A stretch of DNA of 64,000 nt from Gracilariopsis chorda (Eukaryota; Rhodophyta; Florideophyceae; Gracilariales; Gracilariaceae), in contig NBIV01000069.1 of the NCBI GenBank assembly GCA_003194525.1, forward strand, positions 186,001 to 250,000. Direction: 5' to 3'. Shown here one piece after another: positions 53,129 through 63,454 of this stretch. The position numbers were made by a program, and so were the translations under genes. The notes beneath the pieces were generated by a model. It made no database searches. It saw only the letters and a list, made by a program, of their open reading frames with translations, and was not told where the DNA came from. Numbering within the stretch: the stretch's first letter is position 1; every line of letters starts with the position of its first letter.

Positions 53129-54007
53129 ATGGAGCAGGATTTGAGGAAGAATCGAGCTGCTAATCGTACCGGGATGGCGATCGCAGTGGACACCAATCAA
53201 TCACCGTACGCCTGCCATTTTAACGGAAGAATAGGAAACCATTGTGAAGAAGAGTGCTCAGAATCTACGTCGAATAACACATTCCTGACGACGTTAGACT
53301 ACGAGAAACTGGCAAGTGATGATGAGATGAGCTTGGATAGCTTCAGGACCGGTGTCGAAGACATTGCAGAGGACCTCGCCTCATTGGATACTGCATCCTC
53401 TACGCTGCAGTCTGTCGGTCCTGATGATGGTTCTGAGGAGCTCTTAGAATCAACCGCGTCATCTTGGTCTTCTGAAGGGGACACCGAAATCGAAAAGGGG
53501 TTCGACGAGAATTTTTTTAAGTGGATTGAAAATCAGCAAGCTACGTTGGTCAAAACGAATCCACATACTGACTCGGAGCTACACGGTGAACCTCTGCATG
53601 GAACAGAAAAGTTTCATACTAAAGACCAGGATCGAGACTACCCTTCAGTGGAAGAGCCGAAGCAGTTCGAAGTTGAAATCTCGTTGTTTGCCAGAACTGT
53701 GACGTACTATTGGGACTATAAAGTGCCAAGGGAGCATCTGCATCCAGGGTGCGAAATGTTGAAGCACCCCAGAGATTTGGTGATATGGGATGACTCAGAG
53801 TCGGAGGTTGAGTCGATAGAGGGGTCATACTCGGAAGGAACGGTGAAGGAGGAGAAGAGGAAGAGGGACGTTGTGAAAAGGGTAATTGGCCGTGTCATCA
53901 AACGCATTGCGGGCTGTTTTCGCGATGCACAAACATCATCACACTCTGAGACAAAATCTGAATCAGAACGTGATTGTGAAGGATTGTTGAGAAATTTTAC
54001 AGGTTAA
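53096..54007 (+). CDS. Mosaic-family protein, copy 1
   Basis: 303 codons from the first ATG. The second ATG at 53129 (MEQDLRKN) is the better start because copies 2 and 3 lack the first one. The product is acidic and Ser-rich with no signal peptide and no known domain. The N-terminal half contains the family motif FLTTLDYEKLA ... MSL-SFRTG--DIA. The C-terminal half has FFKWIENQQATLVK, LHGTEKFHTKD, VEEPKQFEVE, VTYYWDYKVPREHLHPGC and a basic amphipathic helix KRKRDVVKRVIGRVIKRIAG near residues 255-275, followed by a Cys and an acidic tail. The first 121 codons are about 98.6 percent identical at DNA level to copy 4; the rest is about 90 percent identical to copy 3. It is thus a recombinant of two lineages. 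Function unknown. Confidence 0.75.
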   Translation: MLYQLLQNRIGMEQDLRKNRAANRTGMAIAVDTNQSPYACHFNGRIGNHCEEECSESTSNNTFLTTLDYEKLASDDEMSLDSFRTGVEDIAEDLASLDTASSTLQSVGPDDGSEELLESTASSWSSEGDTEIEKGFDENFFKWIENQQATLVKTNPHTDSELHGEPLHGTEKFHTKDQDRDYPSVEEPKQFEVEISLFARTVTYYWDYKVPREHLHPGCEMLKHPRDLVIWDDSESEVESIEGSYSEGTVKEEKRKRDVVKRVIGRVIKRIAGCFRDAQTSSHSETKSESERDCEGLLRNFTG

Positions 54008-54973
54008 ATATTATCAATAGAAGGAATGTCTTCTTCAGGAAATACATTAACAGTTTGCCTCTGTGTGTATGTTTTTTGTAGATACGACCAAGAAAGCGAG
54101 TAAGGGTTGCCTTGTATGCATTCTGGTTCAAACAAGGTTTGTAGTCCAGTGATGAGAACACTCTTCTTGTCATGGAAGCGTTTCTGATCTTGGCAGGATA
54201 TGCTTTAGCATTTTCTTTTAAATGAATGGAAAACCCCGCAACATTCCGACTGACAATTGGATTGCTACTAGCCATACATTAAAAGAATTGAAACATACGC
54301 TGGGGGTTACGTTGTAACGGAGAGTGTAATTGTGGCTGCTCTTCAATCTGCGAATGCAGCAAAATTGAATTGCTTAGCACATGAGCTGATTAGAGACCCA
54401 TTCTTCGGTGGTAAATAACGTGCCTCCATGGAAGATATATTCGGCTGTGATGGGTTGGATGTGTCTGTGTTATCTCGTATTGTAGCCATGTACAAGTGCT
54501 AGCTCTCGATAGCGAAGATTGCAGGAAGATGCTCGTGTGCGTACCGGCACTGATGCTGATATAAAAGATCTTGTGTACGAAGTTTGGCCGTTACTCAAAA
54601 ACGATCCGAGTCGAAACAACATGGCACCGATTAGCTAAGAGTTTATCGGTAGTGTGCGCACCGTTGTGAAGAAACGAATGCTATTCCTGAGTTGCCATCG
54701 ACGGTGAGCTTTGCCGCGACAGTTTCTAACAGTAAGTGACAGCCCAAACTTCTGTTTCTGCCTTTCTGTAACTCTACAATCAGATCAGGCATGCAGCTAC
54801 ACGCGCTGCGCAATAATCAAAACACCCCGTCTGAACAGGGTAACACACAGCCCCCGATAACAACGCGATGGCAAGTCGCAGATCGTGATTCAGCAAACCG
54901 ATTGAAAAATCTCCATCGAGCGCGCCAGCTGCCGTTATTATGTCCACGTGCCTTCAAAGGCAAGGATTCGCAT
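54008..54973. other. Downstream flank of copy 1 and unassigned sequence
   Basis: The first 130 bp resemble the sequence after copy 3 (shared AGAAATACATAAACAG-like and GCGAGTAAGGGTT blocks near 54040-54110), so the duplicated unit extends past the gene. The remainder has only fragments. The last 35 bp or so resemble the upstream flank of the intact hydrolase gene. Confidence 0.55.
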
Positions 54974-56292
54974 ATGAATCCACCACAATTCTGTAGCATG
55001 GGCGCCAGCAACTATCCTATCACCTTCGCCCAAACCACCAACGCCCAACCAACGCCTTCAATGAAGGACGAAGATAACAAAGGAAAACAAACAGGGGTTT
55101 GCGATAGCGGAACCCCGATCGTGGCCCTCTAGACGTCGCCTCCTCGGATAGGAGTAGAACACCGGCTATAAGTAGTGCGCAGAGGACAGTACATAAACGC
55201 TGAAAGGGCGCAACACAAAGGGCGCGATACAAACGATACTCGCCAACAGACGCGAACAGCAATCTTCGTCAGTACCGATAACGCGCAACGTGCTTCTACG
55301 CAGAAACCTGTGGCGATACACACTGTATCTGTTCATACTTTCTTCCTTGCTTTCCCTCATATTCGAAGCTTCCGACCTTCGAATCCATCCCGTCACAACA
55401 ATATGTCTCAACCGTCCCAGATATCTTCACGCCCTCTCCTCTGCCAGTTGCAACTTTAGCGCTCGAGTTTCCAACGCTCAGGATTAGGGTTTGAAGCTCA
55501 AACTGCTCACATTCACTACACCCAAGCGCAAGTTGCTGGAGGTGACATACGAACCATGTACCCCTACGCCGAATCCTATCGACATTCCCCTGTTGATAAG
55601 TTTTTCAGGCTAGGATACTCTTTCTTCTCGCTTTGGGCTTCTTTGCATGAGCCTCAGTGTGGCACTGTTAGATGGAGTTGTCATGAGAGGTGGTGCTAGA
55701 CTTTCTATACTTGCTGCCTTTTGCGTTGCAACAGAGCACTCCGTTGTCGCTATGCCTAAAGTCAACATCGGTTCACGAGTAAACCAATGTTGACTTCAGA
55801 TGTAAATCAGGAATTACATCTTGATGCCGACGCGTCCAACGTTTTGCCCCGACTAAGTCCGGATCTGGGATTGCATCCCGCTCCTACATATGCCAGACTA
55901 GAAAACGAGATCAATTCGTCTTTGCGGGCAAAGCAACTCTATTTCCTGCCATCAATCACCATTGCCCATGTACCAAAATCTCTCCAACAAACAAAGCCTC
56001 GTTCTAAGCACTGCATTGAAACCATTCTTCAGACGTTTTGCAAACAGCACACACCGCCCATCAAACGTATGCAGTTTCTTCTCGATGCGGCACGAGAACT
56101 GCATACGCTCCCCTCTGTCCCGGAGATCAACGAAAACTTCAAACGAATAGGCACTTCTCAACCTTCCACAGCATATGCACCTCAAATAGTTCTGGCTGCC
56201 TGTTCCATGTCAGTGGCGCTGAACCAACACTCTAAAATGTGGCTTGATGACTGTTTGAAATGGAGTTCAGACTTATTGCAAAGGTTGTACGT
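54974..56292 (+). pseudogene. 3-hydroxyisobutyryl-CoA hydrolase pseudogene
   Basis: A broken paralogue of 13199-14443, in the opposite orientation. It starts ATG-AAT-CC (54974) with TNAQPTPS as in the intact protein, then has a 284-bp insertion (about 55057-55340). It resumes with VTTICLNRPRYLHALS, ALLDGVVMRGGARLSI, VATEHSV, and in a third frame NVLPRLSPDLGLHP, KHCIETILQTFCKQHTPP-KRMQFLLDAAREL and LDDCLKW. The GGG of the oxyanion loop is altered (MRGGAR) and several frameshifts and stops are present. A 262-codon frame at 55787-56575 covers the C-terminal part and runs on into unrelated sequence with hydrophobic segments; it is unlikely to be functional. Confidence 0.88.
55057..55340. other. 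284-bp insertion in the hydrolase pseudogene
   Basis: The intact gene reads directly from the TNAQPTPS codons to a TCTTCCCTGCTTTCC-like block; here 284 bp separate the same sequences. The insert has no gene and contains a GGCTATAAGTAG word and GGGCGCAACACAAAGGGCGCG. No clear target duplication or terminal repeat was found. Confidence 0.65.
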
Positions 56293-57209
56293 ATGGCTGA
56301 TACACTATTGCACGTTGCCGTTCGTTGACAAGCACCGCTGGTCTGTGCAATCGCATTGTGTTGGTGCTGTAATTGTACTTTGGACCCTTCATGTTTTGGC
56401 ACATATTACGCCAACGGCGATAGAAGCTGCGCCTTGGCTTTCGGCAGTGATGGTGGCCATCTTCACAGCCACGCATGACAGGAGAGCCGATCACCTTTCA
56501 AAGAAGGGTTTGCCGAACTCACAAGGGAAGAAAGATTTCCAAGAAGCAGCAGTGTTCGAAGAGTGGTCGAGATAATTTACAAGATTGGTTACGTATTCTC
56601 TTTCTGTATCAGGCAGAAGAACCAGCATTCGTTTACGTAGATAATTGAGACCACAAAGACATACGGGGCAGCTTAAGAAGAAGAATGATCTTCTTGTTTT
56701 CGGTAAGCACTGAGAAAAGACTGATCAAGCCCATGGCAGGACACTCGATTTGTAAAACCGTCATCCTCGTGGCGCTTGAAAGAAGCCGGACAAATCACTT
56801 ATGGCACAAACTAGGTCTATGTGTAGTGGAAAAACACCATGCCCCCAGATGTAAGTGATAAGATCTGTAAAGGATACGTACGACATCGGTAATGCAAAGA
56901 GAATGTCATACGAATCTCAGAAATAGCCAGTAGAGAGTCACTCTATTTGCAACGCGATGAACACTGTTGTACAAGAGTATTCAGAAAAGCGCAAAAGTAC
57001 TCGGCAAGGACCAGCCCCTCCTTGAAACCCATGAAACAAAAACAAAAAGACTCACAAAATGGCATAAATTCCAGCGTTATTAGCGTGCCAAACCAGACGC
57101 AGGGCTCTACAAATTAGGTATAGAACACAAAAGAACACAAAGATATACAAGAATAGTATTTTAATTTTTACAAATTTGTTTCAAGGATGGTCTATCGTTC
57201 TTTGTTCTA
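56293..57209. other. Stretch without a recognisable gene
   Basis: Continuation of the open frame from the pseudogene to 56575, with hydrophobic stretches, then AT-rich sequence without frames of note. No known product. Confidence 0.5.
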
Positions 57210-58226
57210 TCACTCCCTGAGAATGTTCATCTTTTCGTGCAGATCCAGTTCTGGTTCTGGTTCTGAATCTGAATCTGATTTCGACTTGGAGATTGCTGTT
57301 TTTCGTTTGTTACGAAAACAGATTGAAAGAGGTTTGAAGACGCGACCAATTACCCTTTTGACAACATCCCTCGTCCTTGATTTCGCCCTCACCGTTCCAC
57401 CTGAGCTTGGCTCCTCCGTCAAGCCATCCGCGGAATCAGATTCCGACCCTCCCCTTATTAGGAACTGTCTTGGGTGCTTCAACGCTTCGCACCCTAGATA
57501 TTGATAGTCGCTGGGCACTCGATAGTCCATATGGAACGACACTGTTTTTGCGACCCGCGACTCGTCAACCTCGAACCGTTTCGGTTCTTCCACAACTCGA
57601 GGGCAGTTCCGCTTTCTCTCTTCCATATCAAATATTTCAGTTCCATGCAACGACCTCTGGAGTAGTGGTGGTGTAGCATAAGGGTCCCTGGCGGCATCGT
57701 ACTTTGTTGTTGGCTGCTTTTGAACCCAATCGTAAAACTTATACTTCGGAATGAAGTGTGAGTTTTCGCCATCTTTGATGAAAACTTTCTCAGATCCCCC
57801 TTCAGCTCTGGTTTCTTCTGTAACGGAGCATAGGCTTGGGCTTGATGCCAAAAAATCTTCGAAACCACCATCTGACACGGTAGACTTAAGCATAGAGGGC
57901 ACAGTATCGAATACCGATGCATCGTCTGCGATACAGTCGAGACCGGTTCTGAAAGTTTTTAAGCTTATCTGGTCCTCGTTGGCAAGTTTCTCATAATCCA
58001 ACGTCGTAAAGAACGTATCGTTTGACGCATAGTCTGAGCACTTCTCTTCAACGACATTTTCTGGTCCTTTGAAGACTGCAAATGGGTGCAGGGGGTTGTC
58101 GATATCCATAGCTGCCGTCTTCACCATACCATTTTGGTTTGAGAAATCATGAAGAGCCATTCCGTAGTCCTTCTTCCCTTCATTCATATACGAAGCATTG
58201 CAGTCCATCATTATGTCCATATCCAT
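57210..58226 (-). CDS. Mosaic-family protein, copy 2
   Basis: 338 codons from ATG 58226 (MDMDIMMDCN), the family start. The N-terminal half has its own version of the motif: FFTTLDYEKLA-EDQISLKTFRTGLDCIA. The C-terminal half has EKVFIKDGENS, PKYKFYDWVQKQPTTKYDA, LHGTEIFDMEER, CPRVVEEPKRFEVDE, VSFHMDYRVPSDYQYLGC and the basic helix RTRDVVKRVIGRVFKPLSIC. This C-terminal type is shared with copy 4 only. It is the longest copy, ending in a Ser/Asp/Glu-rich tail (SKSDSDSEPEPELD). No signal peptide; function unknown. It is divergent from copy 3, with inverted-repeat promoters between them. Confidence 0.75.
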   Translation of the reverse strand: MDMDIMMDCNASYMNEGKKDYGMALHDFSNQNGMVKTAAMDIDNPLHPFAVFKGPENVVEEKCSDYASNDTFFTTLDYEKLANEDQISLKTFRTGLDCIADDASVFDTVPSMLKSTVSDGGFEDFLASSPSLCSVTEETRAEGGSEKVFIKDGENSHFIPKYKFYDWVQKQPTTKYDAARDPYATPPLLQRSLHGTEIFDMEERKRNCPRVVEEPKRFEVDESRVAKTVSFHMDYRVPSDYQYLGCEALKHPRQFLIRGGSESDSADGLTEEPSSGGTVRAKSRTRDVVKRVIGRVFKPLSICFRNKRKTAISKSKSDSDSEPEPELDLHEKMNILRE

Positions 58227-58249
58227 TATGTTCTAAGCTTGCCAACAGT

Positions 58250-58702
58250 TCAATAAAGCTTGCCACACAGTTACCTTGAATGGCGTGCGGGAGGAGCGTT
58301 TCAATGTCGTTTGTGAGGCGATAAACGAGTTACGTTCAGCAGAGGGCGGGTTGCATGAACTCTGAAACACTCCTGGGGAAGGAGGAGGAGAAGAATTTGG
58401 TAAGCTAGGAGTTATTCTTATAGTGCTCTACGGAACGCTGAAGTTAGTCGTGATCATCGAATTCAGCTCTCGGCCTCAACGCCACTAACGCCACCAACGC
58501 CACCAACGCCACCACACCAGCTGATTGTTCCCAGGGCACCGTGTTTGGGTTCAATTTGAGGCGCATGCGGCGTTTAAATCGAAATTAATAAAGAACGAGT
58601 GAGGGGAGTTAGATAATAGGGGCCGTTAGACGCAGTTGCAAAGCCAAGCAGCTGGTTTCTAATTCAGAAGTGTGACATTGTTCACATAAATGGAATGTAC
58701 GT
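58250..58702 (-). repeat. Promoter block of copy 2, left arm of a large inverted repeat
   Basis: Contains, on the minus strand, the same TATA (plus 58417-58423 CTTATAG), GGTGGCGTT tandem repeat and flanks as copies 1, 3 and 4. It is the inverted counterpart of 59888-60340, so copies 2 and 3 are head to head with a 1.2-kb spacer. It is in direct orientation with 63455-63890. Confidence 0.82.
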
Positions 58703-59887
58703 CTAGAGTCTACTTAAGCTAATTAAATCCATAAATGCTGAATGAAAGACTGCTGAGCATGACTTGGTATCAAACGAAATAGAAGACTCAACCTAGTAGT
58801 ACATATTGGTGTCCCGATCAATAATTCATGGGGGCTTATTGTTCTTTGAATGACTTTGGATGGTGAAGGAGGCATTTGAGCGGATGCACAGTGGTAAACA
58901 TCTTTTAGAGGAGACGTTCACTGACATTCACATGTCATTCCCTTAACAATCCTTTCTTTTATTCAAGCATAGAATATCATATACACTTCGTAGTTTCAAG
59001 ACACAACCAAAAAGTATCTATTTATCATTCCAGAGGCACGCTGAACCTTGATGCCGTCTTCACGCCTTTTCTTCACAGTAGTTTAGTACCTCAACTCTAC
59101 CACGAAACCAAACATGTTTATGATGGTTTGCCAACAGCCCTTGCTCAGCGCCTGGCGCATACGCGATTAAATTTCCAACTCTCACCGGAATAACTGGAGG
59201 GTTCTCCTTTATCTTCTCACATAACTACTGTATATGTTCATTCACCTTGTCTACATGTTCAACCATCATCTGAACCTGTCTCCATCCATCATCTTTGAGA
59301 TTGCGCGACTTCCTTGTGAAGCGTAAGAGCATAGACTGACCTTGACCTTTAACCTTTTGTTTTCAGTGTCATTTGACGTCTCCTGAAAGCAAAAAAAAAC
59401 AGAATGGTTTCCTTGATATCTTGTTTTTGAGGGGTTTTATTATACTTTCTCTTTAGCAGTAAAAACATTTGATCAGTATTCTTGAATCATATCATACATC
59501 TTCCTCATGGTGCGAAGCAAGAGGAACCCAATCGCTCCGTGGATATTTCTGCGTAATGAAACATACCCTTCGTTAAGCAGTAGTACTTTATCCTTGCAAT
59601 TTAGAGCCATATACAAACAAATGGAAGCCATGCGCCGTTAAAGGCGACGTTTAGTAATGTTACCCCTTACATGTGTCGGTGCATAGAAAAGTTACAACAG
59701 CTCAAATCTTGAAGGGTGATACTGCTTCCCAGAACTGGCTGCTTCAACTGCGCCAGCTAATGTCACATTCTACTCTCATTTTTCTGTCGCAGCAAATCGT
59801 TCTACACTTCGCAAAGATGTGTCCTCTCGGTTACAATATGATACGCCAAACTTCAAACCTGAAGGAAAACGCTCTCCTCGGATTATT
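58703..59887. other. Spacer between the inverted promoter arms of copies 2 and 3
   Basis: The first 120 bp (to about 58820) recur at the right end of the window behind copy 4. The remainder holds only short frames (longest 87 codons at 59673-59936) and AT-rich sequence. No gene is recognised. Confidence 0.55.
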
Positions 59888-60366
59888 TCTAGACGTACAT
59901 TCCATTTATGTGAACAATGTCACACTTCTGAATTAGAAACCAGCTGCTTGGCTTTGCAACTGCGTCTAACGGCCCCTATTATCTAACTCCCCTCACTCGT
60001 TCTTTATTAATTTCGATTTCAACGCCGCATGCACCTCAAATTGAACCCAAACACGGTGCCCTGGGAACAATCAGCTGGTGTGGTGGCGTTGGTGGCGTTG
60101 GTGGCGTTAGTGGCGTTGAGGCCGAGAGCTGAATTCGATGATCACGACTAACTTCAGCGTTCCGTAGAGCACTATAAGAATAACTCCTAGCTTACCAAAT
60201 TCTTCTCCTCCTCCTTCCCCAGGAGTGTTTCAGAGTTCATGCAACCCCCTCTCTGCTGAACGTACCTCGTTTATCACCTCACAAACGACACTGGAACGCT
60301 CCTCCCGCACGCTCTTCAAGGCAACTTCCTTGCGTGCTGTATCAACTGCTGCAAAACTGGATCGGA
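59888..60366 (+). promoter_or_regulatory. Promoter block of copy 3, right arm of the inverted repeat
   Basis: Begins TCTAGACGTACATTCCATTT, the reverse complement of 58683-58702. It contains the GGTGGCGTT tandem repeat (60082-60117, one unit more than in copy 1) and the TATA box TATAAG at 60173-60178. Confidence 0.8.
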
Positions 60367-61269
60367 ATGGATATGGATTTGAAGATGGATTTTCCTAAAT
60401 CAAATATGGATACGTGGAGCGAAGACCACGAAATTCTTGGTTTTCATGACTTCTCAAACCATAAGAGTATCGGGATTGCGACCCCAATGCATATCAATAG
60501 CTCGCCGTGCTCATCTCACATCTGCACGAGAATCGGCTATGTCGTTGACGAGTACAACTCAGAACCTGCATTACTCGAGGCATTCTTGACAGCGTTAGAC
60601 TATGAAAAAGCGAGCAATGAGCCCGTCGAGGAGCAAATGAGCTTAAGAAGCTTCAGGACGGGTATCGGAGACGTCGCATACATCCCTTTTCTTTTCAATA
60701 CAGTATCCGATACGGGCAATTCTGTCCCTTCCGTTAATACTTCCGAGGAGCTTCTTGAATCAACTGCGTCATCTTGGGCTTTTGCAGATGACAGTGAACA
60801 GGAAAAAGGATTCGGCGAGAACTTTTTTAAGTGGATTGAAAACCAGCAAGCTACATTGGTCAAAATGGACCCGTATGCTGCCCCGGAGCTACATGGCGAG
60901 CATCTGCATGGGACAGAAGATTTTCATACGAAAGATCGAAATCGAGAGTACCCTCGCGCAGTGGAAGAGCCTAAACAGTTCAAAGTTGAAAACTCGTTGT
61001 TTGCCAGAACTGTGACGTACTACTGGGGCTATAAAGTGCCAAGGGAGCACCTGCATCCAGGGTGTAAAATGTTGAAGCAACCCAGAGATTTGGTGGCATG
61101 GGATGACTCAGAGTTGGAGGGTGAGTCGACAGAGGGGTCAAACTCGGGAAGAACGGTGAAGGAGGAGAAGAGGAAGAGGCACGTCGTGAAAAGGGTATTC
61201 GGCCGTGTCATCAAACACATTGCGATCTGTTTTCATGGTGCACCAACAACAACATCCGAGACAAAATAA
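60334..61269 (+). CDS. Mosaic-family protein, copy 3
   Basis: The frame opens at 60334 with a GTG in place of the ATG of copies 1 and 4, so translation most likely starts at ATG 60367 (MDMDLKMDF), giving about 300 residues. The N-terminal half is its own type (FLTALDYEKASNEPV ... MSLRSFRTGIGDVA). The C-terminal half is close to copy 1: FFKWIENQQATLVK, LHGTEDFHTKD, VEEPKQFKVE, VTYYWGYKVPREHLHPGC and the basic helix KRHVVKRVFGRVIKHIAIC. It stops at TAA 61267-61269, earlier than copy 1, in a region where the DNA of copy 1 stays open for an acidic tail. No known domain. Confidence 0.75.
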   Translation: MLYQLLQNWIGMDMDLKMDFPKSNMDTWSEDHEILGFHDFSNHKSIGIATPMHINSSPCSSHICTRIGYVVDEYNSEPALLEAFLTALDYEKASNEPVEEQMSLRSFRTGIGDVAYIPFLFNTVSDTGNSVPSVNTSEELLESTASSWAFADDSEQEKGFGENFFKWIENQQATLVKMDPYAAPELHGEHLHGTEDFHTKDRNREYPRAVEEPKQFKVENSLFARTVTYYWGYKVPREHLHPGCKMLKQPRDLVAWDDSELEGESTEGSNSGRTVKEEKRKRHVVKRVFGRVIKHIAICFHGAPTTTSETK

Positions 61270-62546
61270 GAATCAGAACTCGATGATGAAGAAATGTTGA
61301 GAGTTCTGAGAGGCTAGAGGTTTCTGACAAAGAAAGAACGCTTTCCAAGAAATACATAAACAGCTTGCGTTTGTACGAATCTCATTTCTTAGATACAGAA
61401 AAGGCGAGTAAGGGTTACTTGTCATGGTTTCAAGTTAGAACTTCGTTCGTAGTCAAGGGGATTTGATTCACCCAAAACTCCAAGTTCATCAATCTGCTGA
61501 ATATCATCAACGACGGTAACACTGAAGCTGAGAAAGGGATAAGATGAAAGGTCTTTGTGGTTCTTTGTAGAGAAAACCAGGCTTCATTTTCTTTTATAGT
61601 GTTGTACTGCTACGATCAACACGTCTGAAAGGTGCTTACTCTATAATATCGCAGACCCACGCTTGCCGTGAAGATTGTAGACTCTTTTCCTGGCCTTACA
61701 GCTACATCTGTGTTACAACCACTTTTGAAACAGGTTTTCGAACCAGCCCACGGCAGAACCTCGAAAGCTTTCTTAGCGTTCCATTTCAAACAGATCACAG
61801 AAAGAAACTCGCATTCTCTCCAACTCCAACAGCACTACCCAGCGCGAAGAAAAAATCATTGCATTCGCATCTCTGCACTCCTCTCTGCACGATTGCAAAT
61901 TCGCTCAACAAGCGGAAGTGCGTGCTCCACATATTGGGAAGGCCACACACACCACTCAATAACAACATTCTCGGACTCGCCACTGACGCCATGTTGTCCA
62001 TATGTGAAACATCCTCTTTGTTCGAGTAGTATCGCTAGCACAACGGTTGCTATACTTGTCCTATAGAATACTCGGGGGATTCATGACATCAGCATTCTTG
62101 TCCTCTTCTATGACTCTTCCATGCACAACAACTGCATGTTCTGCATTGTAGAAAAATGGCGGAAAACTACGCGACTACCGAGTAATTAGCTATTCTAATC
62201 GCAACGCGAACGCTGATGCGAAAACGCATCACATAGACCCTCATAAGACTCCGTAAGTACACGTCCTTCTTTCAAACCCACAATGTACTGTGCATCTCTT
62301 ATTCTGAGCAGTAGAGAAACACAATGTGCCAATACGGTTCAGCGTTACTAGGGTGCCGATGACCCACACGCTCAGCTCTGCAAAGAAGGTTCAGATCCCA
62401 GAAGAACACAAAGAAGCAAAATACCAGTATCTAACTGTTACATATCACTGAAGACTAGTGTCATTTATAGTTATGCTAGCCTCAGAGAATCCTCGTCATT
62501 TCCTCAATGTCCTACTTTGACTCCCACTCCGCCTTCAAGTGCGCTG
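61270..62546. other. Stretch between copies 3 and 4 without a recognisable gene
   Basis: The first 150 bp resemble the sequence after copy 1. A plus-strand frame at 61668-62066 (132 codons) has no recognisable feature and is probably chance. Nothing else seen. Confidence 0.5.
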
Positions 62547-63443
62547 TTACTGATTATTGCGGAAACAGGAGGAAATGCGTTTGAAGACACTACCAATTAT
62601 CCTTTTCGCAACATCGCTCTTCCTTTTCCTCTCATTCACGGTTTCTTCTGAGTTTGAACCTTCCGTCGACCCAACATCTGCTTCCGACACATCCCGTGTT
62701 ACGTACTCTCTAGGATGCTTCACCACATCGCACCCTTGAAATTGGTCGTCGCCGGGTACTCGCCGGTCCACATTGAACGACACAGCTCTTCCAAACAGCG
62801 ACGTCCCAATGTTGAACTCTCTCGATCTGTCTACCACTCTGGGATAATGGCGCTTCCGGTCTTCCATATCAAAGTATTCCGTCCCGTGCAGCGAGCTATG
62901 GAGCAGTGGCGGTGTAGCGTTGGGGTGCCTGTCTGCATCATACTTAGTTGCGGGTTGACTTTGAATCCACTTGTAGAACTTATACTTTGGAACGTAGTAT
63001 GAGTTTTCTCCGTCCTTGATGAAAACCTTCTCGAATAAACTGTCTTCATCATCGGTTTCGTCTATAGAAGAGCTTAGAGACGCGGTTGATTCTAAGAGCT
63101 CCTCAGAACCATCATCAGGACCGACAGACTGCAGCGTAGAGGATGCGGTATCCAATGAGGCGAGGTCCTCTGCAATGTCTTCGACACCGGTCCTGAAGCT
63201 ATCCAAGCTCATCTCATCATCACTTGCCAGTTTCTCGTAGTCTAACGTCGTCAGGAATGTGTTATTCGACGTAGATTCTGAGCACTCTTCTTCACGGTGG
63301 TTTCCTATTCTTCCGTTAAAATGGCAGGCGTACGGTGATTGATTGGTGTCCACTGCAATCGCCATGCCGGTGCGATTAGCAGCTCGATTCTTCCTCAAAT
63401 CCTGCTCCATTCCGATCCGATTTTGCAGCAGTTGATACAGCAT
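62547..63443 (-). CDS. Mosaic-family protein, copy 4
   Basis: 298 codons from the first ATG (63443); the conserved start is ATG 63410 (MEQDLRKN). Residues 1-121 are the same as in copy 1 except one residue (NHREEE against NHCEEE). Just after LESTAS the sequence changes completely to the copy 2 type: EKVFIKDGENS, PKYKFYKWIQSQPATKYDA, LHGTEYFDMEDRKR, YPRVVDR, VSFNVDRRVPGDDQFQGC and the basic helix KRKSDVAKRIIGSVFKRISSC. The junction lies at 63078/63079, matching 53460 in copy 1. Function unknown. Confidence 0.75.
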   Translation of the reverse strand: MLYQLLQNRIGMEQDLRKNRAANRTGMAIAVDTNQSPYACHFNGRIGNHREEECSESTSNNTFLTTLDYEKLASDDEMSLDSFRTGVEDIAEDLASLDTASSTLQSVGPDDGSEELLESTASLSSSIDETDDEDSLFEKVFIKDGENSYYVPKYKFYKWIQSQPATKYDADRHPNATPPLLHSSLHGTEYFDMEDRKRHYPRVVDRSREFNIGTSLFGRAVSFNVDRRVPGDDQFQGCDVVKHPREYVTRDVSEADVGSTEGSNSEETVNERKRKSDVAKRIIGSVFKRISSCFRNNQ

Positions 63444-63454
63444 GCAAGAAGTTT

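Noticed and set aside
55370-55390. A TTCGAATCC word resembling a tRNA T-arm
   Set aside because: No acceptor or anticodon arm could be paired around it; it lies in the hydrolase pseudogene.
55787-56575. A 262-codon frame as an independent gene
   Set aside because: Its first two thirds align with the C-terminal part of the hydrolase, missing the active-site half; it is part of the pseudogene running into flanking sequence.
61668-62066. A 132-codon plus frame between mosaic copies 3 and 4
   Set aside because: No domain, no promoter block, competing frames on the other strand and no paralogue.
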